Source: Pseudomonas baltica (GTDB lineage Bacteria; Pseudomonadota; Gammaproteobacteria; Pseudomonadales; Pseudomonadaceae). Taken from it: a DNA stretch of 64,000 nt. Shown piece by piece: positions 28,373 through 41,308 of this stretch. A program made the translations under genes and the position numbers. Numbering within the stretch: the stretch's first letter is position 1; each line of letters begins with the position of its first letter. Where the stretch lies: positions 2,418,001 to 2,482,000 of the forward strand of contig NZ_CP134771.1 of the NCBI RefSeq assembly GCF_031880315.1, read 5' to 3'. The notes beneath the pieces were generated by a model, which saw nothing but the letters and a program-made list of their open reading frames with translations, was not told the origin of the DNA and did no database searches.

Positions 28373-29908
28373 ATGCCCCGCAAAACCTGGCGCGCCGCGC
28401 TCGCCGCTTATGCCAGCCCGTCCACCCTTGTGCTGTTGCTGCTTGGCTTTGCCGCCGGCATGCCCTACATGCTGGTGTTCTCTACCCTGTCCGTCTGGCT
28501 TCGGGAAGCCGGTGTGGCCCGTGAAACCATCGGCTACGCCAGCCTGATCGGTCTCGCCTATGCGTTCAAATGGGTATGGTCGCCGCTGCTCGATCAATGG
28601 CGTCTGCCCCTGCTCTATCGCCTGGGCCGTCGTCGGTCGTGGCTGGTATTGGCGCAGACGCTGGTGATTCTGGGCCTGGTCGGCATGAGCTTCTGCGACC
28701 CGCAAAAACATCTGTCCTGGTTGATCGCCATTGCGGTGGTCGTCGCGTTTGCGTCCGCCACCCAGGACATCGCCATCGATGCCTATCGCCTGGAAATCGC
28801 CGAAGACAGCCAGCAAGCCGCCCTGGCCGCGAGTTACATGGCGGGCTACCGCGTCGCCGCACTGTTGGCCACCGCAGGCGCTTTGTTCTTCGCCGAGGGC
28901 TTCGGCTCCACCGGCTATGCGTACCTGCACAAGGCGTGGGCCGGCACTTACCTGCTGTTCGGGCTGTTGATGGTGCCAGCGCTGCTGACCACGCTGCTGA
29001 TGCGCGAGCCGGCGGTCACCTTGCGCACGCAACTGTCGGCGGGCCGCTATAGCTTCAGCCACCAGGTGGCCTCGGTGCTGGTGCTGATCATCTTGCTGGT
29101 GTCGGTGCCCGCCATGTTCACCCAGCTGTACAACACCGACTTCGCCAGCGTGGTGCTGGGCACCGAAAGCGTGGCCGGGCTGTTCATGGATGACCGCGCC
29201 TTCCTGCGGGCCATCCTCTACATCACCCTCACCGCGCTGTGCCTCTCCGCCGTCGGCCGCCGCGGCCTGGCGCCGGTGCTGACGCCGGTCAACGACTTCA
29301 TCCTGCGCTACCGCTGGCAGGCCTTTCTGTTGTTGGGGCTGATTGCCACGTATCGGATGTCGGACACAGTGATGGGCGTGATGGCCAATGTGTTCTATAT
29401 CGACCAAGGCTTCACCAAGGACCAGATCGCCAGCGTCAGCAAGCTGTTCGGCCTGATCATGACCCTGGTCGGTGCCGGCGTCGGTGGCCTGTTGATCGTG
29501 CGCTTCGGCATCCTGCCGATCTTGTTCATCGGCGGCGCGGCCTCGGCGGGCACCAACCTGCTGTTCCTGATGCTGGCCGACATGGGCCCCAATCTGCGCA
29601 TGCTGATTGTCACCATCTCGCTCGACAATTTCAGCTCGGGGCTGGCGACATCGGCCTTCGTCGCTTATCTGTCGAGCCTGACCAACCTCAAGTTTTCCGC
29701 CACCCAGTACGCCCTGCTGAGCTCGATCATGCTGTTGCTGCCACGCTTGATCGGCGGTTATTCGGGCGTGATGGTCGAGAAGTACGGGTATCACCAGTTC
29801 TTTTTGATCACCGCGATCATGGGCGTGCCGACGCTGGTGCTGATCGCCATCCACTGGTTTCAGGAAGCGCGGCGCGAGCCGATCGAGAGCGAGGCGCCTG
29901 AGGCTTAG
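28373..29908 (+). CDS. ampG: AmpG family muropeptide transporter
   Basis: A 511-aa permease of the major facilitator superfamily. It imports GlcNAc-anhydroMurNAc peptides for wall recycling. LLLGFAAGMPYMLVFSTLSV opens TM1, and ASATQDIAIDAYRLE carries the family motif with its acidic residues. In many pseudomonads AmpG feeds the signal that induces AmpC beta-lactamase. The ATG at 28373 is 55 bp after the ATL stop codon. A bidirectional terminator follows at 29955. Confidence 0.93.
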   Translation: MPRKTWRAALAAYASPSTLVLLLLGFAAGMPYMLVFSTLSVWLREAGVARETIGYASLIGLAYAFKWVWSPLLDQWRLPLLYRLGRRRSWLVLAQTLVILGLVGMSFCDPQKHLSWLIAIAVVVAFASATQDIAIDAYRLEIAEDSQQAALAASYMAGYRVAALLATAGALFFAEGFGSTGYAYLHKAWAGTYLLFGLLMVPALLTTLLMREPAVTLRTQLSAGRYSFSHQVASVLVLIILLVSVPAMFTQLYNTDFASVVLGTESVAGLFMDDRAFLRAILYITLTALCLSAVGRRGLAPVLTPVNDFILRYRWQAFLLLGLIATYRMSDTVMGVMANVFYIDQGFTKDQIASVSKLFGLIMTLVGAGVGGLLIVRFGILPILFIGGAASAGTNLLFLMLADMGPNLRMLIVTISLDNFSSGLATSAFVAYLSSLTNLKFSATQYALLSSIMLLLPRLIGGYSGVMVEKYGYHQFFLITAIMGVPTLVLIAIHWFQEARREPIESEAPEA

Positions 29909-29954
29909 GCGGCGCCCTTGATGGCCAGCCCAGCCCGCACAATGCCGGGTCAAT

Positions 29955-29991
29955 AAAAAGCCCCGAAACGCTCAGCGATTCGGGGCTTTTT
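29955..29991. terminator. Bidirectional terminator, ampG / mscS
   Basis: AAAAAGCCCCGAA (29955-29967) pairs with TTCGGGGCTTTTT (29979-29991) across 11 nt. Both strands end in a T-run, so the hairpin serves the two convergent genes. Confidence 0.9.
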
Positions 29992-30008
29992 CGTTGCGGC
30001 GAGGGGGC

Positions 30009-30854
30009 TTATTTCCCCGGAGCCGCCTCTTGCATGACCCGAACCACCCGTTGCGGGAACGGGATCTCGATGCCTTCGGCCCGCAAACGGTCGCGGATTT
30101 CGCCGTTGAGCATGTTGGTCACGCCGCCCATGTCGCCGGTATTGACCCACATGCGCAGCGAAACGGTGATCGAGCTGTCACCCAGCGCGGCCACCACCGC
30201 TTCTGGCGCCGGGGATTCCAGCACGCGCGAGTCCTTGGCCAGATCGAGGAGGATCTCCCGAGCCTTCTGCAGGTCGGCGTCGTAGTCGATGCCGATGTCA
30301 TAGGTGATCTTGCGCGTCGGCTGACGGTTGGTATTGGTGATGATGCCGTTGGACAGGTTGCCGTTGGGCATGATCACCGTCTTGTTGTCGCCGGTACGCA
30401 CCACGGTGTGGAAGATCTGGATGCTGTCGACGGTGCCGGCAACGCCTTGCGCCTCGATCCAGTCACCGATACGGAACGGGCGGAACAGCAAGATCAGCAC
30501 CCCACCGGCGAAGTTCGCCAGGCTGCCCTGCAATGCCAGGCCGATGGCCAGACCGGCAGCACCGATAGCGGCGACGAAGGAGGTGGTCTCGACCCCGATC
30601 ATCGAGGCCACGCTGACGATCAGCAGAATTTTCAGAATGATGTTGGCCAGGCTGCCGATAAAGCCCTGCAGCGCCAGATCGATGTGGCGCAAGGCCAGGA
30701 GTTTTTGCAGATTGCTGGTCACCCGGTTGATCAACCACCAGCCGACGCACAGGGTCACCAGCGCCAGGATCAGCTTGCTGCCGTATTGCATGACCATCGG
30801 AATCCAGGCCTGCGACGCCTGGACCAGATGGTTGACTTGAGCGTTCAAATCCAT
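30009..30854 (-). CDS. mscS: Small-conductance mechanosensitive channel MscS
   Basis: A 281-aa channel with three transmembrane helices. The pore helix TM3 reads AIGAAGLAIGLALQGSLANF, rich in Gly and Ala as in E. coli MscS (286 aa), followed by the beta domain with RPFRIGDWIE and VIMPNGNLSNG. It opens under membrane tension to release osmolytes. GAGGAAAG stands before the ATG. The gene shares its strand with yajQ upstream, but a hairpin at 30898 separates them. Confidence 0.93.
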   Translation of the reverse strand: MDLNAQVNHLVQASQAWIPMVMQYGSKLILALVTLCVGWWLINRVTSNLQKLLALRHIDLALQGFIGSLANIILKILLIVSVASMIGVETTSFVAAIGAAGLAIGLALQGSLANFAGGVLILLFRPFRIGDWIEAQGVAGTVDSIQIFHTVVRTGDNKTVIMPNGNLSNGIITNTNRQPTRKITYDIGIDYDADLQKAREILLDLAKDSRVLESPAPEAVVAALGDSSITVSLRMWVNTGDMGGVTNMLNGEIRDRLRAEGIEIPFPQRVVRVMQEAAPGK

Positions 30855-30897
30855 GGAGCTTTCCTCTTTTCAATTCGCGCTTTTCGTTTGAAACAAC

Positions 30898-30919
30898 AAT
30901 GGCAACCGCAGTTGCCATT
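30898..30919 (-). terminator. Possible terminator after yajQ
   Basis: AATGGCAAC and GTTGCCATT form a perfect 9-bp stem with a 4-nt loop. On the minus strand it is followed by the T-rich TGTTGTTTC, not a clean T-run. A second GC-rich hairpin lies at 30924-30940. Confidence 0.5.
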
Positions 30920-30978
30920 GCATGGGGCGTGGGACGCCCCCGGGCGCGAGAGGTTCAACGCCCTGGACCTTGCCCGAC

Positions 30979-31458
30979 TCAGTCGCGGAAGTTGTTGAAC
31001 TGCAGCGGCATGTCGAACTCCTTGGCGCGCAGGGCCGCGATGGCTTCCTGCAGATCATCGCGCTTCTTGCCGGTCACCCGTACCTGCTCGCCCTGAATGG
31101 CGGCCTGGACTTTCAACTTGGCGTCCTTGATATGGGCAACGATCTTCTTCGCCAATTCTTTATCGACACCTTCGCGCAGCGTCGCTTCCTGCTTCATTTC
31201 CTTGCCCGACGCATAGGCGTCTTTGATTTCGAGGCACTTGATATCCAGCTTGCGCTTGATGAGCGACAGCTTGAGGATCTCGATCATCGCCTCGAGCTGA
31301 AAGTCGGCCTCGGCGGTCAGGGTCACGGTCAATTCCTTGAACGCGAAACTGCCTTTGCCTTTGAGGTCGTAGCGGCGGTCGAGCTCCTTGATGGCGTTGT
31401 CGACCGCGTTGGTTACTTCGTGTTTGTCCAACTCGGACACGACGTCGAACGAGGGCAT
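30979..31458 (-). CDS. yajQ: YajQ family nucleotide-binding protein
   Basis: A 159-aa protein with the full YajQ layout: [36 protein letters not shown] core, and [19 protein letters not shown]. Related proteins in Xanthomonas and Pseudomonas bind c-di-GMP and modulate transcription. GGAGAAAT lies before the ATG at 31458. In PAO1, as I recall, a response regulator gene follows yajQ towards panE; here the 222-bp gap to panE (31459-31680) holds no such gene. Confidence 0.93.
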   Translation of the reverse strand: MPSFDVVSELDKHEVTNAVDNAIKELDRRYDLKGKGSFAFKELTVTLTAEADFQLEAMIEILKLSLIKRKLDIKCLEIKDAYASGKEMKQEATLREGVDKELAKKIVAHIKDAKLKVQAAIQGEQVRVTGKKRDDLQEAIAALRAKEFDMPLQFNNFRD

Positions 31459-31518
31459 GCTGATTTCTCCAGATAGGTGAGCGTGGCACCCGACATTGGC
31501 CGGCCACGCTTGACTTGA

Positions 31519-32598
<1,080 letters not shown>

Positions 32599-32604
32599 CC
32601 TTCC

Positions 32605-32634
32605 TCTGTGGGAGCGGGCTCTGCCCGCGAAGCG
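32605..32634. repeat. Single REP element
   Basis: CTGTGGGAGCGGGCTCTGCC with the following CGCGAAGCGG is a complete Pseudomonas REP unit, placed 7 bp after the panE stop. No inverted partner is present within the spacer. Confidence 0.8.
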
Positions 32635-32730
32635 GTTGAAGCCGAAAGCTGGACGCGCGCAAGCCCACAGGGATTTGCACAGGGCTTGAGTTAGACTGTG
32701 TAGCCACCTCGCCTTCTATCAGGACCTTTG

Positions 32731-34758
32731 ATGCCACTGCGCCAGCGCCTTGAAAACCTGCCCGTCGGCCAGAAACTCCTGGCCGCCCTCCTGGCACTGC
32801 TGATTACCGTGTTGCTGGTCGCCAACCTGACGTTCATCAGCGCTGCGTACTGGATCTCCCAGGAAAGCATGGCGCCCCAAGCCTTGCAGACCATCGGCCG
32901 ACTGGTTTCCAACCCCGACCTGGCGCGCCAGGCGCTGGAGTCCAAGGACCGCGCCAACGACCTGCTGCAGGAGCTCGACAGCTACACGCCCTTGCGCGCG
33001 GCGGCGCTGTACGACGGCGACGGCAACCTGATGGGCCAGCTTCAGCACGGTCACCACCTCGATCTGCCAGCGCATTTTCGCCACATGCAGGACTGGCGCC
33101 TGAGCGAGTTCCGCAGCAACCAGCTGATCGAGCTGCCACGGGCTGGCAAAGCATCCGGCCACCTGCTGCTGGTGGCCACCAGTGAATTGCCGATGGCGTT
33201 CTACACCGGCACCCTCACCGCCAGCCTCGGCATTCTGGTCTTCAGCGTGCTGCTGTGGATGATCATCGCGCGGCAGATCAAGCGGCTGATCACGCAACCC
33301 ATCTATCAACTCGAAGAACTCTCGCGCCAGGTCACTCGCGAAGAGAACTACGCCCTGCGCGCCCGCCCCGGCAATCATGACGAGATCGGCAGCCTGGCAG
33401 AAGCCTTCAATACCATGCTGTCGCGCATCGAGGCCCGCGAGCAGCAGCTCAAGCGCGCCCGTGACGACTCCGATGCCGCCTACTCCCAGGCCCAGGGCCT
33501 GGCCGAGGAAACCCGCCACACCAATCGCAAGCTCGAACTCGAAGTGCAGGTGCGCAGCAAGATCGAGAAAAAACTCACCGGCTTCCAGAACTACCTCAAC
33601 AGCATCATCGACTCCATGCCCTCGGCGCTCATCGCCCTCGACGAACAGCTGTACGTGACGCAGTGGAATCAGGAGGCCAGCGCGCTCTCGGGCACGCCGC
33701 TGGATGAAGCCCTGAATCAGCCGATCTTCCTCGCATTCGAGCCGCTCAAGCCGTTCTTGCCGCAGCTCAAGACCACCGTAGAGCAACACGTGGTCGCCAA
33801 GATCGACCGCGTCACCTGGACCCGCGACGACACCGCCAAGCACTACGCCCTGACCTTCTACCCACTGGTCGGCGGCGCGGGACGTGGCGTGGTGATCCGC
33901 ATCGATGACATCACTCAGCGCCTGTCACTGGAAGAAATGATGGTGCAGTCGGAAAAAATGCTCTCGGTCGGCGGCCTGGCAGCGGGCATGGCCCACGAGA
34001 TCAACAATCCTCTGGGCGCGATCCTGCACAACGTGCAGAACATTCGCCGGCGTCTGTCGGCGGACTTGCCGAAGAACCTCGAATACGCCGAGCAGGCGGG
34101 CATCGATCTGGAGACAGTCAACCGCTACCTGATCAGCCGCGAGGTCCCGCAACTGCTCGACGGCATCGCCCAGGCCGGCGGCCGAGCGGCGAAGATCGTC
34201 ACCCACATGCTCAGCTTCAGCCGCCGCAGCACCCGCCAGATGGCGCCGTGCGACCTGCCGGCACTCATCGACCAGGCCGTGGACATCGCCGGCAACGACT
34301 TCGACCTGACCATCGGCTTCGACTTCAAGGGCCAGAACATCGTGCGTCAGTTCGACGCCCGCCTGGGGCCGGTACCCGGCACCGCCAACGAACTCGAACA
34401 AGTACTGCTCAACCTGCTGAAAAACGCCGCCCAGGCGATCCACCAGCGCGAACCCGGCGGCGAGCCAGGGCGTATCACCCTGCGCACCCGGCTGAACCCG
34501 CCCTGGGCGGAAATTCAGGTCGAGGACAATGGCGTCGGCATGACGGAAAACGTGCGCAAACGCACCTTCGAACCGTTCTTCACCACCAAGGAAATCGGCC
34601 AAGGCACGGGCCTCGGGCTGTCGGTCTCGTATTTCATCATCACCAACAACCACAAGGGCCAGATGGAGGTGCAGTCGACACAAGGCGTCGGCACCTGCTT
34701 CACCTTGCGCCTGCCGCTGGAGAACACTCCCCCGGCCATTCAACAAACGGAGCTTTGA
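32731..34758 (+). CDS. Membrane sensor histidine kinase (PA4398-like), no adjacent regulator
   Basis: A 675-aa kinase. TM1 is at ~12-35, a periplasmic sensor covers ~36-160 and TM2 is at ~160-185. A HAMP domain with coiled coil follows (~185-280), then a PAS domain (~285-400). The HisKA domain carries the phospho-His in GMAHEINNPLGAIL, and the HATPase_c domain has LNLLKNAAQAI, VEDNGVGM and GTGLGLSVS. The ATG at 32731 follows AGGA by 6 bp. The order yajQ-panE-kinase recalls PA4395-PA4398 of P. aeruginosa, where the kinase affects swarming. No response regulator is adjacent. Confidence 0.9.
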   Translation: MPLRQRLENLPVGQKLLAALLALLITVLLVANLTFISAAYWISQESMAPQALQTIGRLVSNPDLARQALESKDRANDLLQELDSYTPLRAAALYDGDGNLMGQLQHGHHLDLPAHFRHMQDWRLSEFRSNQLIELPRAGKASGHLLLVATSELPMAFYTGTLTASLGILVFSVLLWMIIARQIKRLITQPIYQLEELSRQVTREENYALRARPGNHDEIGSLAEAFNTMLSRIEAREQQLKRARDDSDAAYSQAQGLAEETRHTNRKLELEVQVRSKIEKKLTGFQNYLNSIIDSMPSALIALDEQLYVTQWNQEASALSGTPLDEALNQPIFLAFEPLKPFLPQLKTTVEQHVVAKIDRVTWTRDDTAKHYALTFYPLVGGAGRGVVIRIDDITQRLSLEEMMVQSEKMLSVGGLAAGMAHEINNPLGAILHNVQNIRRRLSADLPKNLEYAEQAGIDLETVNRYLISREVPQLLDGIAQAGGRAAKIVTHMLSFSRRSTRQMAPCDLPALIDQAVDIAGNDFDLTIGFDFKGQNIVRQFDARLGPVPGTANELEQVLLNLLKNAAQAIHQREPGGEPGRITLRTRLNPPWAEIQVEDNGVGMTENVRKRTFEPFFTTKEIGQGTGLGLSVSYFIITNNHKGQMEVQSTQGVGTCFTLRLPLENTPPAIQQTEL

Positions 34759-34760
34759 TC

Positions 34761-35324
34761 ATGGGCTTTCGCCTGTCGAAAATTTACACCCGCACTGGCG
34801 ACACGGGCGAAACCGGTTTGGGCGACGGACGTCGCGTGCCCAAGGACCACCCCCGCGTCGAGGCGATTGGTGAAGTCGACACCCTCAACAGCCAACTCGG
34901 CTTGCTGCTCGCCGGGCTGGCACAGGAGTCGGAGTTGCACGAAGTACTCGCCGTGCTCACCCCCTGCCAACACCGCTTGTTCGACCTCGGCGGCGAACTA
35001 GCGATGCCGGCCTATCAGGCGCTGAATCAGCTGGAAGTCGAGCGCCTGGAAAAGGCAATCGATCTATGGAACGAGGAGTTGGGGCCCTTGGAGAATTTCA
35101 TTCTGCCGGGCGGCTCGAGGCTCATTGCCCAGGCCCACGTCTGCCGCAGCCTGGCCCGCACAGCAGAGCGTCGTTGCCAGCAACTGAACGCCATAGAACC
35201 GCTGGAAGGCGTCGCCTTGGCCTACATCAATCGCCTATCGGATCTGCTGTTCGTTGCCGCAAGGATCATCGCCCGGCGCCAAGGCGTAAAGGAAATCCTC
35301 TGGCAGGCCGCGGCGAAACCTTGA
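34761..35324 (+). CDS. PduO-type cob(I)alamin adenosyltransferase
   Basis: A 187-aa enzyme that adds the adenosyl group to cob(I)alamin using ATP. TRTGDTGETGLGDGRR at residues ~10-25 is the N-terminal ATP site. SLARTAERRCQQL gives the conserved Arg/Glu motif and YINRLSDLLFVAAR the closing helix. The Shine-Dalgarno lies inside the end of the kinase gene and only 2 bp separate the two ORFs, so they are coupled. No other cobalamin genes are nearby. Confidence 0.92.
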   Translation: MGFRLSKIYTRTGDTGETGLGDGRRVPKDHPRVEAIGEVDTLNSQLGLLLAGLAQESELHEVLAVLTPCQHRLFDLGGELAMPAYQALNQLEVERLEKAIDLWNEELGPLENFILPGGSRLIAQAHVCRSLARTAERRCQQLNAIEPLEGVALAYINRLSDLLFVAARIIARRQGVKEILWQAAAKP

Positions 35325-35343
35325 GGTCGGCTGTGTGTTTGCC

Positions 35344-35415
35344 GGCCTCTTCGCGAGCAAGCTTTGCTCCCACGGGTGTACATTTGTAGGAGCAAGGCTT
35401 GCCCGCGAAAGGGCC
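35344..35415. repeat. REP inverted pair (REPIN-like)
   Basis: CTCTTCGCGAGCAAGC with TTTGCTCCCAC (from 35348) faces GTAGGAGCAAGGCTTGCCCG with CGAAAGGGCC (35386-35415). They stand between the convergent adenosyltransferase and MutT-ThiE genes. Confidence 0.8.
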
Positions 35416-35432
35416 AGCATAGACGCCGCGAA

Positions 35433-36374
35433 TCAATCAGGCCAGAAGGCGCGGATGCCGGCGACACCTTGAGCACCCAGCTCATGCGCTCTGGAAGCGT
35501 CCGAAGGCCCCACCCCACCTAATAAAAACACAGGACGATTGAAGCCAACGATCAACTCCCCTGCCCGATCCCAGCCCAAGGGCTGCGCATCAGGGTGAGT
35601 CTGGGTCGGCTGCACCGGCGACAACGTGATGAAATCCACATCCATCTGCCGCGCCAGCGCGACCTCCTCGGCATCATGGCAAGACGCCGCCAGCCACCGC
35701 TCCTTCGGAAACGGCCGGCCCTTGCTCGCATACTTGCGCAGCTGCGCTGAGGTCAGGTGCCAGCCAGCCGAAGGGAAATCCCCCAGCCATTCCAACGGCC
35801 CCTTGAGCATCAACTGCGCCTTGCCCGCACACAAACCGGCAGCGTCCACCGCCAGATCGCGGTACTGCGGATCGTAGCCATTGGGCGCCCTCAGTTGCAC
35901 CAGCCTGATGCCGCCAGCGATAGCCTTTTGCAAGCCGCGCAGCAGCACCGGCGTGTCCAGCTCGCCAGGGGTGATCAGATACTGGCTAGGCAAGCTGGCC
36001 GCCGCGACGATCGGCCGATTGGCCTCAGGGAAGTCGTAGTGCAGCAGCTCCCTGGACGTCACCCAGACCAGCGGCTGGCCCTCGGCGCCATGGGGCTCGC
36101 CGGTGAAGGCCGACACCTCCCAGACGTCGAGCAAGACGTGTTTGTCGACATAATCATGGCTGACCTTGATCAGCGGCCGGGCTTGCGTGACCTGGATACC
36201 CAACTCCTCGGCCAGCTCGCGCTTGAGGGCGTGCTGAACATCTTCGCCGTCCTTGACCTTGCCACCGGGAAATTCCCATAGGCCGCCTTGATGCTGGGTC
36301 TCGGCCCGTCGAGCGATCAGAATCTTGCCGTCGGCACCGCGTATCACGGCGGCGGCTACGTGGATGCGTTTCAC
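35433..36374 (-). CDS. Nudix (MutT-like) hydrolase fused to a ThiE/TenI-like domain
   Basis: A 313-aa two-domain protein. Residues ~1-130 form a MutT domain with a complete Nudix box (GGKVKDGEDVQHALKREL, then AEELGI), which cleaves oxidised nucleoside triphosphates such as 8-oxo-dGTP. Residues ~135-310 resemble the thiamine-phosphate-synthase/TenI barrel (VQLRAP, ITLSPVQPTQTHPDAQPLGW, VFLLGGVGPSD). The start is GTG at 36374 with AGGAGG 5 bp upstream. The fusion is normal in pseudomonads (compare PA4400); the role of the second domain is unknown. Confidence 0.88.
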   Translation of the reverse strand: MKRIHVAAAVIRGADGKILIARRAETQHQGGLWEFPGGKVKDGEDVQHALKRELAEELGIQVTQARPLIKVSHDYVDKHVLLDVWEVSAFTGEPHGAEGQPLVWVTSRELLHYDFPEANRPIVAAASLPSQYLITPGELDTPVLLRGLQKAIAGGIRLVQLRAPNGYDPQYRDLAVDAAGLCAGKAQLMLKGPLEWLGDFPSAGWHLTSAQLRKYASKGRPFPKERWLAASCHDAEEVALARQMDVDFITLSPVQPTQTHPDAQPLGWDRAGELIVGFNRPVFLLGGVGPSDASRAHELGAQGVAGIRAFWPD

Positions 36375-36393
36375 AAGTGCCTCCTGGGACCAA

Positions 36394-36431
36394 CCCTCTG
36401 TGGGAGCCGGCTTGCGCGCTCCCACAGAGGG
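36394..36431. repeat. REP-derived perfect palindrome
   Basis: CCCTCTGTGGGAGC (36394-36407) is perfectly repeated in reverse complement at 36418-36431 around a 10-nt loop. It fills most of the 68 bp between argJ and mutT-thiE. It could stop or stabilise transcripts but has no T-run. Confidence 0.8.
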
Positions 36432-36442
36432 AGGTGCAAATA

Positions 36443-37660
36443 TTAAGTGCGGTATTCGGCGTTGATCTTCACGTACTCGTGGGACAGGTCAGTGGTCCAG
36501 ATGGTTTCGCTGCAGTCGCCACGGCCCAGTTCGATACGGATAGTGATCTCTTCACGCGCCATCACCGCCGAGCCCTGCTCTTCGGTGTAGGTCACCGCAC
36601 GAGCGCCCTGGCTGGCGATATTGACCTCGCCCAGGTAGACGTCGATCAGGCTGACATCCAAGTCCGGCACGCCAGCACGCCCGACTGCCGCCAGAATCCG
36701 GCCCCAGTTAGGGTCCGACGCGAACAACGCGGTCTTGATCAGCGGCGAGTGAGCCACGGTATAACCGACGTCCAGGCACTCCTGATGATTGCCACCGCCG
36801 TTGACCTCGACCGTCACGAACTTGGTTGCCCCTTCACCGTCACGGACGATGGCCTGGGCCACTTCCATGCACACCTCGAACACCGCCTGCTTTAGCTTGG
36901 TGAACAGTTCGCCGCTGGCCGCCGTGATTTCCGGCAGCGCCGCCTGACCGGTCGCGATCAGCATGCAGCAGTCGTTGGTGGACGTATCGCCGTCGATGGT
37001 AATGCGGTTGAACGACTTGTTGGCACCGTCGCGCATCAGGTCTTGCAGCACTGCCGGCGCCACCTTGGCGTCGGTGGCGATGTAGCCCAGCATGGTTGCC
37101 ATGTTCGGCCGAATCATCCCCGCGCCCTTGCTGATACCGGTCACGGTGACGGTCACGCCATCGTGCTGAAACTGCCGGCTGGCGCCTTTAGGCAAGGTGT
37201 CGGTGGTCATGATGCCAGTGGCAGCCGCCGCCCAGTTATCCACAGACAGGTCGTCCAGCGCAGCTTGCAGTGCGCCTTCGATCTTCTCGACCGGCAGCGG
37301 CTCGCCGATCACACCGGTCGAGAACGGCAGCACGGCGCTGGCGTCGACACCGGTCAGCTCGGCCAGTTTGGCAGTGGTGCGCTCGGCGGCCAGCAGGCCC
37401 GGCTTGCCGGTACCGGCGTTAGCGTTGCCAGTGTTGGTCAGCAGATAACGCACGGGGCCGCCGACGCGCTGCTTGGACAGGATCACAGGCGCGGCGCAGA
37501 ACGCGTTGAGGGTGAACACGCCGGCGACGCTGGAGCCTTCGGCGCAGCGCATGACCACGACATCCTTGCGCCCTGGGCGCTTGATGCCGGCACTGGAGAT
37601 GCCGAGTTCAAAACCGGGAACCGGGTGCAGCGTAGGCAAAGGACCAAGACCGACAGCCAT
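36443..37660 (-). CDS. argJ: Glutamate N-acetyltransferase / amino-acid N-acetyltransferase ArgJ
   Basis: A 405-aa enzyme that moves the acetyl group from N-acetylornithine to glutamate in the arginine pathway. It is made as a precursor cut between Ala and Thr in KGAGMIRPNMATML (around residue 190), which is intact, and the new N-terminal Thr is the nucleophile. TIDGDTSTND is the second conserved block. AAGGAG lies 7 bp before the ATG at 37660. It is downstream of secA on the same strand but separated by a strong terminator. Confidence 0.96.
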   Translation of the reverse strand: MAVGLGPLPTLHPVPGFELGISSAGIKRPGRKDVVVMRCAEGSSVAGVFTLNAFCAAPVILSKQRVGGPVRYLLTNTGNANAGTGKPGLLAAERTTAKLAELTGVDASAVLPFSTGVIGEPLPVEKIEGALQAALDDLSVDNWAAAATGIMTTDTLPKGASRQFQHDGVTVTVTGISKGAGMIRPNMATMLGYIATDAKVAPAVLQDLMRDGANKSFNRITIDGDTSTNDCCMLIATGQAALPEITAASGELFTKLKQAVFEVCMEVAQAIVRDGEGATKFVTVEVNGGGNHQECLDVGYTVAHSPLIKTALFASDPNWGRILAAVGRAGVPDLDVSLIDVYLGEVNIASQGARAVTYTEEQGSAVMAREEITIRIELGRGDCSETIWTTDLSHEYVKINAEYRT

Positions 37661-37726
37661 GTAAGCGCTCCTTGAATGGAATCTGCGTCGCGGCATCGGG
37701 CCGCGGCGGCAATGATGGAAAAACGC

Positions 37727-37761
37727 CGCGAACGGCAAGCCGTTCGCGGCGCGATACAACA
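37727..37761 (-). terminator. secA terminator
   Basis: On the minus strand CGCCGCGAACGG, CTTG and CCGTTCGCGGCG form a perfect 12-bp stem followed by five T. It begins 15 bp after the secA stop codon and insulates argJ. Confidence 0.93.
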
Positions 37762-37776
37762 GGTTACCGGCAGCTG

Positions 37777-40521
<2,745 letters not shown>

Positions 40522-40782
40522 ATCGGCAGTTTCTTCCACACATAGGGATGGAGGGCGGCCCCGTGAGTCGCCCGAGCAGCCCTGATGGCCGCATGCGAAC
40601 GAGCATTCTACCCGGAAACGATGGAGAGGAAAGTGGCTCGATGTCCACGATGCTGGCACAGCGCTGTGACGGGGCTTTTTTACAATAAGGGCTTTTGCGT
40701 CAACTTCAACCCATTGACGCATAAGTTATGTTGCCAGGGCATCTGTTACCATAGGTGCTCTGTAACCTCCGGTGTCCCCCCC

Positions 40783-41238
40783 ATGGCCTTTCGCCCCCTC
40801 CCCGCCAAGGCTCCCGCCGCCTTGTTGCGCGAAGCCAAGCCGCTGAAGGCGCTGTTCAGCCAGGCCCAGCGTCTGGGTCATCTGCAACGATTGCTCGAGA
40901 GTCAGCTGCAACCTGCGGCGCGGGAATTCTGCCGCGTGGCGTCGTGGCGCGAAGGCACTTTGCTGCTGGTGGTCACCGACGGGCACTGGGCCACACGCCT
41001 GCGCTACCAGCAAAAACGCCTGCAGCGCGATCTCACGGCGCTGGAGGAATTCGCCAGCCTGACGCGCATCCTCTTCAAGGTGCAACCGCCCACGGTGCAG
41101 AGCGCAGCGGCCGGGCATGCGATCGATCTGTCGGTACGCTCGGCCGAGAATATCCAGGCCACTGCCGAGGGGATTACCAATCCTGGGTTGCGTGCGGCGC
41201 TGGAGCGATTGGCCAGTCATGGCAAGCCTAAAACTTGA
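40783..41238 (+). CDS. dciA: DciA-type replicative helicase loader (DUF721)
   Basis: A 151-aa DUF721 protein. Residues ~15-105 form the KH-like domain (LFSQAQRLGHLQRLLESQL, REGTLLLVVTDGHWATRLRY). DciA is the ancestral loader of DnaB helicase, used by bacteria without DnaC/DnaI, such as Pseudomonas. Its place between secA and lpxC matches PA4405 of P. aeruginosa, as I recall. The start is the ATG at 40783; the ribosome site is poor. The C-terminal ~45 residues are less conserved. Confidence 0.88.
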   Translation: MAFRPLPAKAPAALLREAKPLKALFSQAQRLGHLQRLLESQLQPAAREFCRVASWREGTLLLVVTDGHWATRLRYQQKRLQRDLTALEEFASLTRILFKVQPPTVQSAAAGHAIDLSVRSAENIQATAEGITNPGLRAALERLASHGKPKT

Positions 41239-41308
41239 TCGCGTGGGTGTCGGCCTGGGCTGGGTTTACGGCCGCTTGATGACCAGAGTGGGTTGGGGAT
41301 CGGGGTGG

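Noticed and set aside
28070..29953. A 627-codon His/Gln/Arg-rich frame opposite ampG
   Set aside because: The composition is that of a reverse-complemented GC-rich membrane protein; ampG on the plus strand explains the region.
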